A stretch of 57,821 bases of DNA from Opitutales bacterium (GCA_018700525.1 JABITN010000161.1:1-57821); one strand, 5' to 3'; positions 28,386 to 37,783 are shown, counted from the stretch's first letter. Notes: generated by a model not told the origin, from the sequence alone. Translations and numbers: made by a program.

Positions 28386-29807
28386 TTATTGCAGGTGCCA
28401 GTCGGGGGCATCGGCCATAATGCTGGCATTGATTTCGAGGAGTTTGGTTTTGAGCGTTTCGACGGTTTCGGGCAGCACTTTGGCGAGATCGGTAGTTTGA
28501 TTGGGGTCTGAAATTAAGTCGTAGAGTTCGTAGTCCTTGTAGCCCCCTTCTTTGATCAAGGGAATCCATGCTTCATCGGTTTTGTTTGTAGAAGAAAGCT
28601 CTGGATTGTCCCGCTTGGCGACGAGGGAGTATTTGCCATCGCGTATCGCTACGATGGGTACGGATCGGTGAACGTGCCAGTAGAAGGGCTGTGAACGAGT
28701 GAACTCTGCAGGGTGACCCAGTAGCAATGGAGCGATGTTCGCGCCGTCGAGGTGACGATCGGTAGGGCGATCGAGATCGAGGAGGGAGCAGAGAGTGGGA
28801 AGGATATCGACTAGGCCAGTGGGTGTTTCAAGGGTTTTGCCTGCGGGAATGGTTCCGGGCCAATTGAAGATTCCAGGGACGCGCAGGCCGCCTTCCCAAT
28901 TGACGCCTTTTTGTCCGCGGAGGGAACTATTGCGGTTGCGCAGGTAAGAGCCGTTGTCGGAGGCATAGATGATGAGTGTATCTTCAGCGGGAGCTACCTC
29001 GTCGAGTTTCTGCTTTAGTCGAGCGATCGCTCGATCCGTGTTGTCGATGGTGGCCGAGTAAATGCTAGCGAGTTCCGTTTGGCCTTTAGGAAGGCCTTCG
29101 CTATGTTTTAGGTTTTGGTTGAATTCGACGATGTCATTTGGAGCAGCAACTTTTTGGTGAGGTTCGTGAAACCAGACATTGAGGAAAAAAGGGACGTCGG
29201 GGTCGCGATTGTTGTCGAGCCAGTCGATCGCTTCGTCGACCACGATTTGGCATGAATAGCCTTCGATCTCGCCGAGGGCTTTTCCATTACGAATGAAATT
29301 CGTCGGGTTGCGGTGACTGGGTTCAGCGTTGTTTGCTGTGGCGAACCAGTAGTCGAAACCATGCTGGGCAGGGGTTGGTTTATAATTGCTGTGTCCTTTG
29401 AAGGGCAGGCCTAGATGCCACTTTCCGATATGGGCGGTAGAGTAACCCGCTCCTTTGAGGATTTCGGCGATGGTAATTTCGCGTTCAAGCAGGTGCGATT
29501 TTTGGGTTTGGTCGAAAATCCAATTGTAAACGCCTGTCCGGATGTGTTGGCGCCCTGTTAGCAAGGTAGCACGAGAAGGGGAGCAGACTGCGCAACCTGA
29601 GTAGAAGACTTCGAACTTGGTGCCTTGCGCGGCGAGCGAATCGATGGCGGGAGTACGGACTGGACCGCCATAGCAACCGAGGTCGCCCGAGCCGAGGTCG
29701 TCGGCTAGCAAAATGACCACGTTAGGGCGGTCGGATTTCGCTTGGATGGAAGTCGCGAGTGTTGCGATTAGGAAGGCAGAAAGGGTAGTGAGGAGTTTGA
29801 TACGCAT
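28386..29807 (-). CDS. Secreted sulfatase (S1 family)
   Basis: A 473-residue exported sulfatase. The start MRIKLLTTLSAFLIATLATS (29807) gives a clear signal peptide; the open frame extends about 500 bases further upstream but that part encodes low-quality Arg/Ser-rich text over a stem-loop cluster and is not believed. The formylglycine motif is CSPSR in CAVCSPSRATLLTGRQHIR (Cys75), with metal ligands in VILLADDLGSGDLG and IIYASDNGSY. AHIGKWHLGLPFKGH carries the conserved active-site Lys/His. The C terminus has YSLVAKRDN and LYDLISDPNQTTDLAK. It follows the other sulfatase head-to-tail. Confidence 0.93.
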   Translation of the reverse strand: MRIKLLTTLSAFLIATLATSIQAKSDRPNVVILLADDLGSGDLGCYGGPVRTPAIDSLAAQGTKFEVFYSGCAVCSPSRATLLTGRQHIRTGVYNWIFDQTQKSHLLEREITIAEILKGAGYSTAHIGKWHLGLPFKGHSNYKPTPAQHGFDYWFATANNAEPSHRNPTNFIRNGKALGEIEGYSCQIVVDEAIDWLDNNRDPDVPFFLNVWFHEPHQKVAAPNDIVEFNQNLKHSEGLPKGQTELASIYSATIDNTDRAIARLKQKLDEVAPAEDTLIIYASDNGSYLRNRNSSLRGQKGVNWEGGLRVPGIFNWPGTIPAGKTLETPTGLVDILPTLCSLLDLDRPTDRHLDGANIAPLLLGHPAEFTRSQPFYWHVHRSVPIVAIRDGKYSLVAKRDNPELSSTNKTDEAWIPLIKEGGYKDYELYDLISDPNQTTDLAKVLPETVETLKTKLLEINASIMADAPDWHLQ

Positions 29808-30022
29808 TAGACTGGGATGTTCTTTGCGATCAAATTGAAGTAAATGAGGTCGAGGGCCAAGGGCTAAATTGGAGATGGTGTGGGAGGGCTGGGGTTTTGG
29901 GTTGGACAATCGAGTCCGGAGGCCTCGATCCATCTTCTGAAAATTGATCCAATTATTTTTTAAATCACGGAGTTCACAGAGGTACGGAGGAATTTGGTTT
30001 TGAGTTATAAAGAACCTTATTT

Positions 30023-30240
30023 GATCCCGCGCTCGTGGGATCATCCTAGCGTAGCGGTGACGTTTTAATAAAGGAATGACTGAGGATTTAGTCATTGAAC
30101 CCGCTGAGCGGGACCGAGGAGCCTTCCCGCCTTGGCGGGACGAGCCATTAAGGATCCGGCTACGCCGGAATAAAGGTTTTCGAAATGACTGGGACCTGCT
30201 CTGTAAGGACTTTCTTGATATGGCCGATCGGAAATCGGCC
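30023..30240. repeat. Array of six short stem-loops
   Basis: Six separate inverted repeats occur in 218 bases: GATCCC/GGGATC (30023-30042), AATGACT/AGTCATT (30075-30096), CCCGC/GCGGG (30100-30112), TCCCGCC/GGCGGGA (30125-30140), TCCGGC/GCCGGA (30155-30169) and GGCCGAT/ATCGGCC (30222-30240). The last belongs to repeat family A. The region lies between two co-directional minus-strand genes, after the 3' end of the DEAD-box gene and before the sulfatase start. Confidence 0.7.
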
Positions 30241-30271
30241 GCTACCATTTTGTTGACTTGGCTGGGTTTGG

Positions 30272-31756
30272 TTAATCGTTCCCTTTGAGTTTTTTGAGGG
30301 ATTGGGCCCATGGATTGGATGGGTCGAGTTCTGGGGCTTCTTCGGGCGGGCTTTCAATTGTAGCTGCGACCTTCTTTTCCGTTGGTTCTTCCTGAATTTC
30401 TGCAGGCTCGGGCTTGGGCTCTAGCGCTACTGTTACTGGAGCCGTTGGAGTCTCGTTAGTTTCGGCTACTTCGCTTTCTGGTAATTCTGCGGCGTTCTCT
30501 TGAGCGGCTTCGCGTTTGTTGTGGGCTTTTCGGGCGGCGGCTTCTCGGGATTTGTCCTTCTTGCTTTTGCGTTTGCCTTTGACGGGCGCAGTGGGGACAG
30601 GAATTGCGTCGGGGTCCCAGTTCTCAGGAATGAAGCCTTCGATGCGTTCGCGGTCGAGGGTTAGGTCGTGACGCTTTTCGATGAGCTGAAAGTGTCGATG
30701 TTCTTCGACGGTGACGAAGCTGATGGCGGTTCCTGGTTCGCCGGCGCGACCAGTGCGGCCGATGCGGTGAACGTAATCGGTCGGCGAACGGGGAAGGTCG
30801 TAGTTAATGACGCAGGGCAGTTGCTCGATATGTATTCCTCGGGCGGCGAGGTCGGTCGCCATGAGTACCTGTGTTTTGCCGTTCTTGAAGTTCTCCAATG
30901 CTCGAGTGCGCTGCTCTTGCTTGAGGTCGCCGTGCAGGACGGAGGCACGGATGCCTTGTTTTGTGAGCTTGGCGGTTACATTAGCGGCGCGGCGTTTGGT
31001 GGCGACGAATACGAGGACCCGCGACCACTCTTCGGTTTTCAACAAGTGGCGTAGAAGAGCGGTGCGTTTGTCTTGCTCTACTTCGATTGTTCGTTGGGCA
31101 ATATTCTCGGCAGGTTTCGATGCGACTTCGAGTTGGATCATTTCGGGGTTGTCGAGCAGTGTATCCGAAATTTGAATTACAGCCTCAGGAAAGGTCGCGG
31201 AGAATAGAAGGTTTTGTCGTTTTGCGGGAAGGAGCTTGAGGATGGCATTGAGCTCGTCGGCAAATCCGAGTGCGAGCAGGCGATCGGCTTCGTCGAGAAC
31301 GAGCATATTGATCTGGGAGATGCTAACGGCTTTCCGTTCGATCAAGTCCAGCAATCTTCCTGGAGTGGCTACGATGATGTCGCTTCCGCCCTGAGCTTTT
31401 TCGATTTGGGGGTCGATAGATATGCCACCGAATATGGTTAGGGTTTTGGGAGGCTGCGGCATCGCCTGACCATAATCTTGGATAGCTGCTCCAACCTGGT
31501 CGGCCAGTTCGCGTGTTGGGACGAGAATGAGGCTCTGCTCGGTTTGCTCGTTTTTCAGAGAGTTGGCGTATCGTTGGAGCATCGGGAGGACGAAAGCAGC
31601 GGTTTTACCTGATCCTGTCTGAGCTGCAGCCAATAGGTCTCTACCTTCTAGGACGAGGGGGATGGTTTTCTCCTGGATGGGCGTAGCGATGTCGTAGCTG
31701 AGATCTTCAAGTGAGCTTAGAAGGAATTCGGATAGTCCGAGTGAATCGAATGACAT
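30272..31756 (-). CDS. DEAD-box ATP-dependent RNA helicase (RhlE/DbpA-like)
   Basis: A 494-residue RNA helicase. Motifs in order are Q motif ATPIQ (24-28), Walker A AQTGSGKT (45-52), motif Ia PTRELA, GG, TPGR, DEAD (155-158), SAT (186-188), ATDLAARGIHI, and HRIGRTGRAG. The core ends near residue 370. The C-terminal 120 residues are Lys/Arg-rich, then Glu/Pro/Ala-rich low complexity, as in RhlE-type cold or ribosome-assembly helicases. The usual role is ribosome biogenesis or mRNA turnover. Its stop lies just beyond the stem-loop array. It sits beside recQ but its motifs are RNA-helicase type. Confidence 0.95.
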   Translation of the reverse strand: MSFDSLGLSEFLLSSLEDLSYDIATPIQEKTIPLVLEGRDLLAAAQTGSGKTAAFVLPMLQRYANSLKNEQTEQSLILVPTRELADQVGAAIQDYGQAMPQPPKTLTIFGGISIDPQIEKAQGGSDIIVATPGRLLDLIERKAVSISQINMLVLDEADRLLALGFADELNAILKLLPAKRQNLLFSATFPEAVIQISDTLLDNPEMIQLEVASKPAENIAQRTIEVEQDKRTALLRHLLKTEEWSRVLVFVATKRRAANVTAKLTKQGIRASVLHGDLKQEQRTRALENFKNGKTQVLMATDLAARGIHIEQLPCVINYDLPRSPTDYVHRIGRTGRAGEPGTAISFVTVEEHRHFQLIEKRHDLTLDRERIEGFIPENWDPDAIPVPTAPVKGKRKSKKDKSREAAARKAHNKREAAQENAAELPESEVAETNETPTAPVTVALEPKPEPAEIQEEPTEKKVAATIESPPEEAPELDPSNPWAQSLKKLKGND

Positions 31757-31910
31757 AAGAAGGGAGTGGTAGGGCGTTTAAGCTGTCGCAGCAACGGCAA
31801 ACTCTTGGAAAAGCGCGAGCCGAGACGTTTCGGAGCAACGTTGCGGGTTGAGAAGGGTGGATCTAGGTCTTCGGACTCGGTTGATTGAAGTTACCCGAGT
31901 TCTCTAAACC

Positions 31911-33824
31911 TTACTTGCCCTCGAGGGCTTTTAGTACGGCGTGGAATGGGCTTTGTTCGAGGGAGGCGAATAGCTCGTTTTGGGTTAGACGGCTTCGGCT
32001 GAGTTTTGGGGACGCGATACCGCAGAGGAATCGGGCGTTCTCGCGGGGTGTTTTAAAGCCGATTGGGCGCTCATCGAGGAATCGATTGATTTGATTTTGC
32101 TCGTTGGAATTTAGGTTGTGTTCGGCGCTACGGATTCTATCGGTCTTGCCGGTTTCGCAGTGACTGCAATGCCCGCATGGACTTCCGAGGTCTTCGCCGA
32201 AGTATTCAAGAACCGCTCGGGTTTTGCAGGAATCGGCATTGAGGAGCTCGATTACCATTTGGGTGCGTTCGATGTTGCGGGTTTCGTTGCGAAAGACCTT
32301 GTTGCTTAGGTTTTGGGCGACTCGGCTCGAGTCTGGATGCTGTAGCAATCGCATACCCTGCCGCAATCCGGTCACTCCGACTTCAAGTTTGCCGGTCTCT
32401 TCCAGATGATTGAAGGCTTTGACAATGCGGTTTCGGTCTTCGCCCAGATTGGAAGCGGCTGTATCCAGGTTAATGTAGCTCCATGTTTGTTTTTTGACGG
32501 CTTGGTCGAATAGCTTCCCGAGGAAAGCTTGGCGACTGGGATCGTATTGGGCGAGGATTTCGCTGCGGGAAACGAGATAGTTGAATTTGTATTCACTGTA
32601 GAACGGAGCGGTGAATTTGATGATTCCGTCGAGTTCTAGATAGGTGAGGAGTGTGCTCAATACGAGCGGTCGAATGTCAGTAAGGTGAGATAGTTGATAA
32701 ATCGAAATGTCGAATTCGGTTTCCTGGGAAAGGATGAACTCCACGAATGCATCGATGCTTTTTTCGGTGGGGGTGTCGCCGTAGATAAAGTTTTCCAGAA
32801 CGATTAGGTCTTCATTGGAACCAAGAATTTCGCAGTGGGAGGGCGAGCCATCACGCCCGGCCCGGCCGATCTCTTGCGAATAGTTTTCTAGGGTCTTGGG
32901 GAGATTAAAATGATAGATATGGCGTATATCCGATTTGTCGATACCCATTCCAAAAGCGATAGTCGCGACGACGATTCCGTTGGTTGAAGCCATGAACCAA
33001 TCTTGGATTTTACTTCGCGTCTCGCTTTTCATACCAGCGTGATATGCCTTCGCTGGTTGGTCAGCTTCGCGGAGGGCCTCGGCGACGCTTTCGGCGGTCT
33101 TTTGTAAAGTGACGTAAACGATGGTCGGACCGGCGGGCGATCCGGCGAGTTTTTTTTTGAGCGTCTCAATCCGGTCGAGAGCAGGGGTTGGCGAGAATTC
33201 GAGGAATAAGTTGGGGCGGTGAAAACCGGTATTGACGTAGGCTTCGGGAGGGATTGCAAATTCGCGGCGAATATCGTCGACGACGCTAGGGGTTGCCGTG
33301 GCGGTAAGGGCGAGGATGCGTCCAACTTTCAGTTTTTTGGCCGCGATGGAAAGCTTGAGGTACTCGGGACGGAAATTGTGTCCCCACTCGGAAATACAGT
33401 GGGCTTCGTCGATGACCATAAGCGAGATGGAGACATCTTCGATGGAAGCGAAAAAGCGCTCGTTTGAAATGCGCTCGGGGGCGACGTAGAGGAGCTTTAG
33501 GTGACCGTTGTTGAGGTTGGTGTAGACCTGGCGGGTTTCATCGGCAGTCAGGGACGAATCGAGTCGGGCGACAGGGATCGAGCGCTCCTGAAGGAAGTCG
33601 ACTTGATCTTTCATCAATGCGATCAGCGGGGAAATGACTATGGTTAGGCCGGGAAGCAACAGAGCTGGCAGTTGATAGCACAGGCTCTTGCCACTGCCGG
33701 TCGGGAAAACGGCGAGGGCTGAGTTTCCATTGAGGACTTGGTTGATGATACTCTCCTGCCCTTCGCGGAAAGCGTCGAAGCCGAAGGTGTTTTTGAGTGT
33801 ATCGAGTGGATTGGTAACAGACAT
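31911..33824 (-). CDS. recQ: RecQ-family ATP-dependent DNA helicase (variant architecture)
   Basis: A 3'-5' DNA helicase of 637 residues for repair and recombination. Walker A PTGSGKS is at 41-47, DEAH at 139-142, TATATP near 174-179, IAFGMGIDKSDIRHIYHFNL at about 299-318 and QEIGRAGRDG at about 327-336. The zinc cluster typical of RecQ, C-x16-C-x2-C-x2-C (533, 550, 553, 556; EYFGEDLGSPCGHCSHC), lies about 200 residues beyond the core rather than directly after it. A winged-helix-like region occupies the gap, and no HRDC domain is evident at the end. This matches a known subset of bacterial RecQ-like proteins. It is divergent from the pseudouridine synthase gene. Confidence 0.93.
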   Translation of the reverse strand: MSVTNPLDTLKNTFGFDAFREGQESIINQVLNGNSALAVFPTGSGKSLCYQLPALLLPGLTIVISPLIALMKDQVDFLQERSIPVARLDSSLTADETRQVYTNLNNGHLKLLYVAPERISNERFFASIEDVSISLMVIDEAHCISEWGHNFRPEYLKLSIAAKKLKVGRILALTATATPSVVDDIRREFAIPPEAYVNTGFHRPNLFLEFSPTPALDRIETLKKKLAGSPAGPTIVYVTLQKTAESVAEALREADQPAKAYHAGMKSETRSKIQDWFMASTNGIVVATIAFGMGIDKSDIRHIYHFNLPKTLENYSQEIGRAGRDGSPSHCEILGSNEDLIVLENFIYGDTPTEKSIDAFVEFILSQETEFDISIYQLSHLTDIRPLVLSTLLTYLELDGIIKFTAPFYSEYKFNYLVSRSEILAQYDPSRQAFLGKLFDQAVKKQTWSYINLDTAASNLGEDRNRIVKAFNHLEETGKLEVGVTGLRQGMRLLQHPDSSRVAQNLSNKVFRNETRNIERTQMVIELLNADSCKTRAVLEYFGEDLGSPCGHCSHCETGKTDRIRSAEHNLNSNEQNQINRFLDERPIGFKTPRENARFLCGIASPKLSRSRLTQNELFASLEQSPFHAVLKALEGK

Positions 33825-34021
33825 CTGGAGGACACTCGCAAAGGAAAGCGAGTAATGGAAGAGTGGAGTCGTTAAGAATGAAGGTAAGGCTGTTTTTGGG
33901 GATTACATGCGAGTCGCTCCCGTGGTTATGAGATGATTGAATAAGGCTAGGGTGGGCGAGGATTTCGGGAGTTAGGAACATTGCTGTTCTCGACAACGAG
34001 TCGGTTTAGCGCGTTAACGGT

Positions 34022-35035
34022 TTGATCGAAATGCAATCACAGTCTGAAAATGAAGAGGGGCCCGATCGGTTTATTTCAACCGAGCTTGATAAGGTGCGCT
34101 TAGACAAAGCGGTGAAACGCCACTTTGATTTGCCATGGATAAAGGCTCGAACGTGGATCGACACGGGGAAGGTCTTTCTTAACGGGACTCGTATTACCGC
34201 CCACGAATTTGTTGTTGCTGCGGGGGATCGCATTGAGTTGCGGATGAGTGCTCCGAAAACACAGCCCAAGTCGGCGCTCGATCGGAAAGAGATCGTGATG
34301 TTCGACGAGGATATCGTCGTGGTGAACAAGCCAGCGGGGATGATGACCGTCCCTCATCATTCGAGCGAGGAGACGGAAACGTTGGATCGTTTGGTTCTCG
34401 ATCACTTGCGGGTCCTCGATCCGAAAGGGCGTCGCAATAAGGTCAGCCTGAGGGTGGTTCACCGGATCGATAAGGAAACGAGCGGCTTGGTCGTGTTCGC
34501 TCGGACGTTCGCTGCGCAGCAGGCATTGTCCCAACAATTTAGAGCTCATAGCATCGAGCGGAAATACTATGCGATCGTGCATGGGAAAATAGCGGAGCAG
34601 ACCATTCGTTCGCGACTTGCGAGGGACGCGGGCAGCGGTATTCGCGGTTCGGTTCCGGAAGGGCGCGTAAACGCGGAAGGCGAGGAGCTCGGTCGGATAG
34701 CGGTAACGCATGTCGAAGGGGTCGAGCGTTTGGACAAGGCGAGTTTGGTGGCTTGCCGGATCGAAACGGGAAGGACGCATCAGATCCGTATTCATCTGAG
34801 CGAAGCGGGGCATCCGATCGTTGGCGAAAAGGTTTACATTCGAAATTTTATTGGCCCGCTCATTCCAGGTTATCGAGTCATGCTGCACGCGGCCGAGTTG
34901 GGATTCATTCATCCGAAGTCCGACGAAGCGGTTAGTTGGACCCAACCGCTGCCGAAGGATTTCAAGCAACGCCTAAAGTCGCTACAGCTTCGCTCGAAAG
35001 CATCACCGAAACAGGTCAAGCCAGCTCAGCAGTAA
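34022..35035 (+). CDS. RluA-family pseudouridine synthase
   Basis: An RNA-modifying enzyme of 337 residues. An N-terminal S4-like RNA-binding domain spans about 25-75 (VRLDKAVKRHFDLPWIKA). The catalytic domain carries HRIDKETSGLVVFA with catalytic Asp150. ARTFAAQQALSQQFRAH and ETGRTHQIRIHLSEAGHPI are further RluA-family blocks. The target (23S rRNA or tRNA position) cannot be assigned from sequence alone. It stands alone, divergent from recQ. Confidence 0.95.
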   Translation: MIEMQSQSENEEGPDRFISTELDKVRLDKAVKRHFDLPWIKARTWIDTGKVFLNGTRITAHEFVVAAGDRIELRMSAPKTQPKSALDRKEIVMFDEDIVVVNKPAGMMTVPHHSSEETETLDRLVLDHLRVLDPKGRRNKVSLRVVHRIDKETSGLVVFARTFAAQQALSQQFRAHSIERKYYAIVHGKIAEQTIRSRLARDAGSGIRGSVPEGRVNAEGEELGRIAVTHVEGVERLDKASLVACRIETGRTHQIRIHLSEAGHPIVGEKVYIRNFIGPLIPGYRVMLHAAELGFIHPKSDEAVSWTQPLPKDFKQRLKSLQLRSKASPKQVKPAQQ

Positions 35036-35103
35036 TTTGGGGTCCGATAGGCTACGGAGGATAAATCGTTGCCAGATTTGAGATTTCAATTTTGGCTGCA
35101 TGG

Positions 35104-35685
35104 ATGTCTTTTACACTGCCAGTCGGAGCGAGCGCTCCTGAATTCAATCTTCCAGCGACCGATGGACGAAACTATGCATTGGGCGACTTTGCGGACTCCC
35201 CGTTCTTGGTTATTTTCTTTACCTGCAATCACTGCCCTTTCGTAACCGGTTCGGATGAGGTCACACGTCAGACCGCCGATCGGTTCAAGAGCAGCGGAGT
35301 GGCATTTGTCGGGATCAATGCAAACAGCAAGAACACGTATGCAGAGGACGACTTTCCTCACATGGTTACGCGAATGGAAGAGCACGGTTTTCCCTGGACG
35401 TATCTGCATGACGAGTCTCAGGAAATTGCTTTAGCCTACGGGGCATTGCGTACACCGCATTTCTACGTTTTCGACAAGGAACGAAAGCTCATCTATACCG
35501 GACGCGCCATCGATACCCCGCGCGACGGTAGTGCATTGACCGTTAATGATCTCGAACGCGTTCTCGAAGAAGCGACCAGCGGCCAGCCTATAAGTATATC
35601 CGAAACGAATCCGGTTGGCTGTAACGTTAAATGGGATGGTAAAGGCGCCCACTGGATGCCAGCCGACGCGTGTGATTTAGTGTAG
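35104..35685 (+). CDS. Thioredoxin-like redoxin (AhpC/TSA-type)
   Basis: A 193-residue single-domain thioredoxin-fold protein. [21 protein letters not shown] opens the domain, and the redox motif is TCNHCPFV (C-x-x-C, in the place of the peroxiredoxin/thioredoxin active site). The remainder has [10 protein letters not shown] and [21 protein letters not shown], typical of this AhpC/TSA-related group. I prefer the ATG at 35104 (MSFTLPVG) over 35092. No signal peptide is visible, so it is probably cytoplasmic. Function is likely general thiol-disulfide reduction. Confidence 0.88.
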   Translation: MSFTLPVGASAPEFNLPATDGRNYALGDFADSPFLVIFFTCNHCPFVTGSDEVTRQTADRFKSSGVAFVGINANSKNTYAEDDFPHMVTRMEEHGFPWTYLHDESQEIALAYGALRTPHFYVFDKERKLIYTGRAIDTPRDGSALTVNDLERVLEEATSGQPISISETNPVGCNVKWDGKGAHWMPADACDLV

Positions 35686-35721
35686 CCATAGTCATCCATG
35701 GCGTTGAGTTTTGTTTTAAGG

Positions 35722-35814
35722 GTAGCTGCCGATCTCCGAGCGGTCACGATGAACGAGGTAATCGCTCAGCAATCATTATGAATAATGGCCGCTCGGAGAT
35801 CGGCCGCTACCATT
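35722..35814. repeat. REP-like repeat family A, inverted pair
   Basis: Two inverted copies of a roughly 28-base unit occur together: CTGCCGATCTCCGAGCGGTC (35727-35746, reverse) and GGCCGCTCGGAGATCGGCC (35787-35805, forward), followed by GCTACCATT. Together they can form a long hairpin. Other copies are at 28337, 30222 and 44433. Confidence 0.75.
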
Positions 35815-36163
35815 AGGTTCTACTGTATCCAAAAAAGCCTCGGAAATTGATTTCCGAGGCTTGGTTCGCCGCATCGCTGCGCATCGAGACGTCGATTCCT
35901 GAACGATAGCCATGGAATACGCCGAGTTTGATCTCTTTTCCGTCGGCATCGTAGAATGCGCGTTCGAGCAAGTCTTCTCGTATCCATTCGGCGTCTATGT
36001 TGAATACTGTCCGTACATCGTCGATGTTGACGATAAGGCTATTCTCGACGTCTTCCTTTGTTGGCGGCGCTGATAGCGCGGTTGGCAAAGCGATGATAAT
36101 AGCCGCAAGGCAAGTGATTAGGTTTCTTAGTGGGATTCGTTTCCATGATTTGCGGTATTTCAT
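35813..36163 (-). CDS. Small secreted protein of unknown function
   Basis: 116 codons with a convincing signal peptide: MKYRKSWKRIPLRNLITCLA then IIIALPTALSA, cleavage near APP. The mature part (about 83 residues) has no family I recognise; it contains ENSLIVNIDDVRTVFNIDAE and Asp-rich turns. The last 16 codons are odd: they encode a perfect 13-bp hairpin with a following T tract (35835-35862), so the 3' end of the frame looks like a terminator and may not be translated in full. It sits between the redoxin and the propeller gene. I would call it a real but uncertain gene. Confidence 0.55.
   Translation of the reverse strand: MKYRKSWKRIPLRNLITCLAAIIIALPTALSAPPTKEDVENSLIVNIDDVRTVFNIDAEWIREDLLERAFYDADGKEIKLGVFHGYRSGIDVSMRSDAANQASEINFRGFFGYSRT
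35831..35862 (-). terminator. Intrinsic terminator embedded in the 3' end of a reading frame
   Basis: On the minus strand a perfect 13-bp stem (AAGCCTCGGAAAT with its complement, two-base loop) is followed by six T. This is a textbook intrinsic terminator, but it lies inside the last codons of the 116-aa frame (stop at 35813-35815). Confidence 0.85.
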
Positions 36164-36337
36164 TTTTTCTCCTCCTTGTTCTCGAATCGATTTACGACTC
36201 GTATTGGTTTACTAGCCTGTACGTTTCGGGTTGAGATACGGATTCAAACAATCGTTTGAATTTTTCGTTTTGGCTGTATTGTAAAACAAGGAAAACGTTG
36301 TCGGACAGTTCGTAGACGATTAGATATTCGCGTTCCA

Positions 36338-37783
36338 ATGAGCTCTTTAAAATGTACCCTCCTGACTTCGGTTGTATTGTCGCTTTTTGTTACTGTTTTG
36401 ATTGCTGAAGAGTCGGTTATCAACTTGGGGAATAGGCGGGAACTCTTTGTTGACAAATTCATTATCGAGTCGCTAGACGGACTTAAATTGCGACTCCATG
36501 AGCCCTTGCGGGAGGGGCCGGCGTTTGCGTTCGATAAACCTTGGGAAGGGCGGTTCTCGGCTTATCCGACGATTATCAAGGACGGTGATTTGTACCGGAT
36601 GTATTATCGCGGGTTGCCTGATGTGGAAGAGGGGACGGTTGCAGTCACCTGTTATGCGGAATCGAAGGACGGCATAGTTTGGACGAAACCTAATCTTGGG
36701 ATTTATGAGATAAATGGAACTAAGGATAACAACGTAGTCTTAGCTCTTCACGATAAGTATTCGCGCAGTTTTAGTCCGATGCTAGATACGCGACCGGGGG
36801 TTCCGGCGGAACGCCGGTTTAAGGCGATCACCGGTGTCGAGGGTAAGGGCTTGGCTGCGTTTATTTCGCCCGATGGAATACATTGGAAAATGTGGCAGAA
36901 GGAATTCATTTTTACGCAAGGATTGTTTGATTCGCATAACGTCGCGTTTTGGTCTGCTAGCGAAGGGCAGTACGTGTGTTATTTCCGTACGTGGACAGGA
37001 GAGGGTTTTAATGGATTTCGCACGATCAGCCGCACGACCTCGAAGGACTTTTTGAACTGGACCGATCCGGTGGCGATGGACTTTGGGGATACTCCGATGG
37101 AGCACTTGTACACGAATGGAACGCAGCCCTATTTCCGGGCGCCGCATATCTATTTGGCTTTAGCGAAACGCTTTTTCCCGAAGAAGGCTGCTCTGGATGA
37201 AAGCGTTTCGAGTGGATTGGTTGACAATCCCAAATACGCTATTGCTTCGAGCGATTCGATTTTCATGAGCACGCGCGGTGGCAAGGTTTACGATCGATCG
37301 TTTATGGAAGCGTTTATTCGCCCTGGGGATACGACTTTGGATTGGGTGGCTCGGGATAACACGCCTGCTCTTGGATTGGCGGAAGGCGATGGAAGGAGGT
37401 TGTATATCTATCGTATGTCGCACTATGCGCAGCCATCGGCTCATCTGGATCGCTATTCGTTGAGGCTTGATGGATTCGTATCGGTTAACGCGTCTTACGA
37501 AGGCGGCGAGCTGCTTTCGAAATCTTTCCGCTTTTCAGGTGGGGAATTGGAAATCAACTATGAGAGTTCCGCCGCGGGAGAGTTGAGGGTAGAATTGTTG
37601 GATTTGAATGGAGACCCAATTCTTGGATACGGGTTAGATGACTGCCTCCCCATTTTTGGAAATGAGATAGAGCGAGTCGTAAAATGGAAAGACGGATCGG
37701 ATGTTTCAGCTCTTGCGGGCAAGGCTGTGAAATTGCGCATCGCCTTAAATGATGCGGATTTGTATTCGTTTCGATTTAGATGA
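36338..37783 (+). CDS. Secreted propeller-type glycosidase-like protein
   Basis: A 481-residue exported protein (signal peptide MSSLKCTLLTSVVLSLFVTV... ending IAEES). It follows the pattern NLGNRRELFVDKFIIESLDG then PWEGRFSAYPTIIKDGDLYR, the recurrent PVC five-bladed beta-propeller family related to GH32/GH43-type folds. Acidic residues occur at VDKF, KDGD and ESKDGIVW, where retaining or inverting glycosidases place carboxylates, but I cannot assign the catalytic ones. Later blocks are FISPDGIHWK, RTTSKDFLNWTD and LYTNGTQPYFRAP. It is followed in the same direction by a heme protein and a sulfatase, suggesting a polysaccharide-use set. Confidence 0.7.
   Translation: MSSLKCTLLTSVVLSLFVTVLIAEESVINLGNRRELFVDKFIIESLDGLKLRLHEPLREGPAFAFDKPWEGRFSAYPTIIKDGDLYRMYYRGLPDVEEGTVAVTCYAESKDGIVWTKPNLGIYEINGTKDNNVVLALHDKYSRSFSPMLDTRPGVPAERRFKAITGVEGKGLAAFISPDGIHWKMWQKEFIFTQGLFDSHNVAFWSASEGQYVCYFRTWTGEGFNGFRTISRTTSKDFLNWTDPVAMDFGDTPMEHLYTNGTQPYFRAPHIYLALAKRFFPKKAALDESVSSGLVDNPKYAIASSDSIFMSTRGGKVYDRSFMEAFIRPGDTTLDWVARDNTPALGLAEGDGRRLYIYRMSHYAQPSAHLDRYSLRLDGFVSVNASYEGGELLSKSFRFSGGELEINYESSAAGELRVELLDLNGDPILGYGLDDCLPIFGNEIERVVKWKDGSDVSALAGKAVKLRIALNDADLYSFRFR

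Noticed and set aside
29808-30311. N-terminal extension of the sulfatase open frame (28386-30311)
   Set aside because: The extension spans the stem-loop array, has Arg/Ser/Pro-rich composition and no signal peptide. The ATG at 29807 gives a proper signal peptide.
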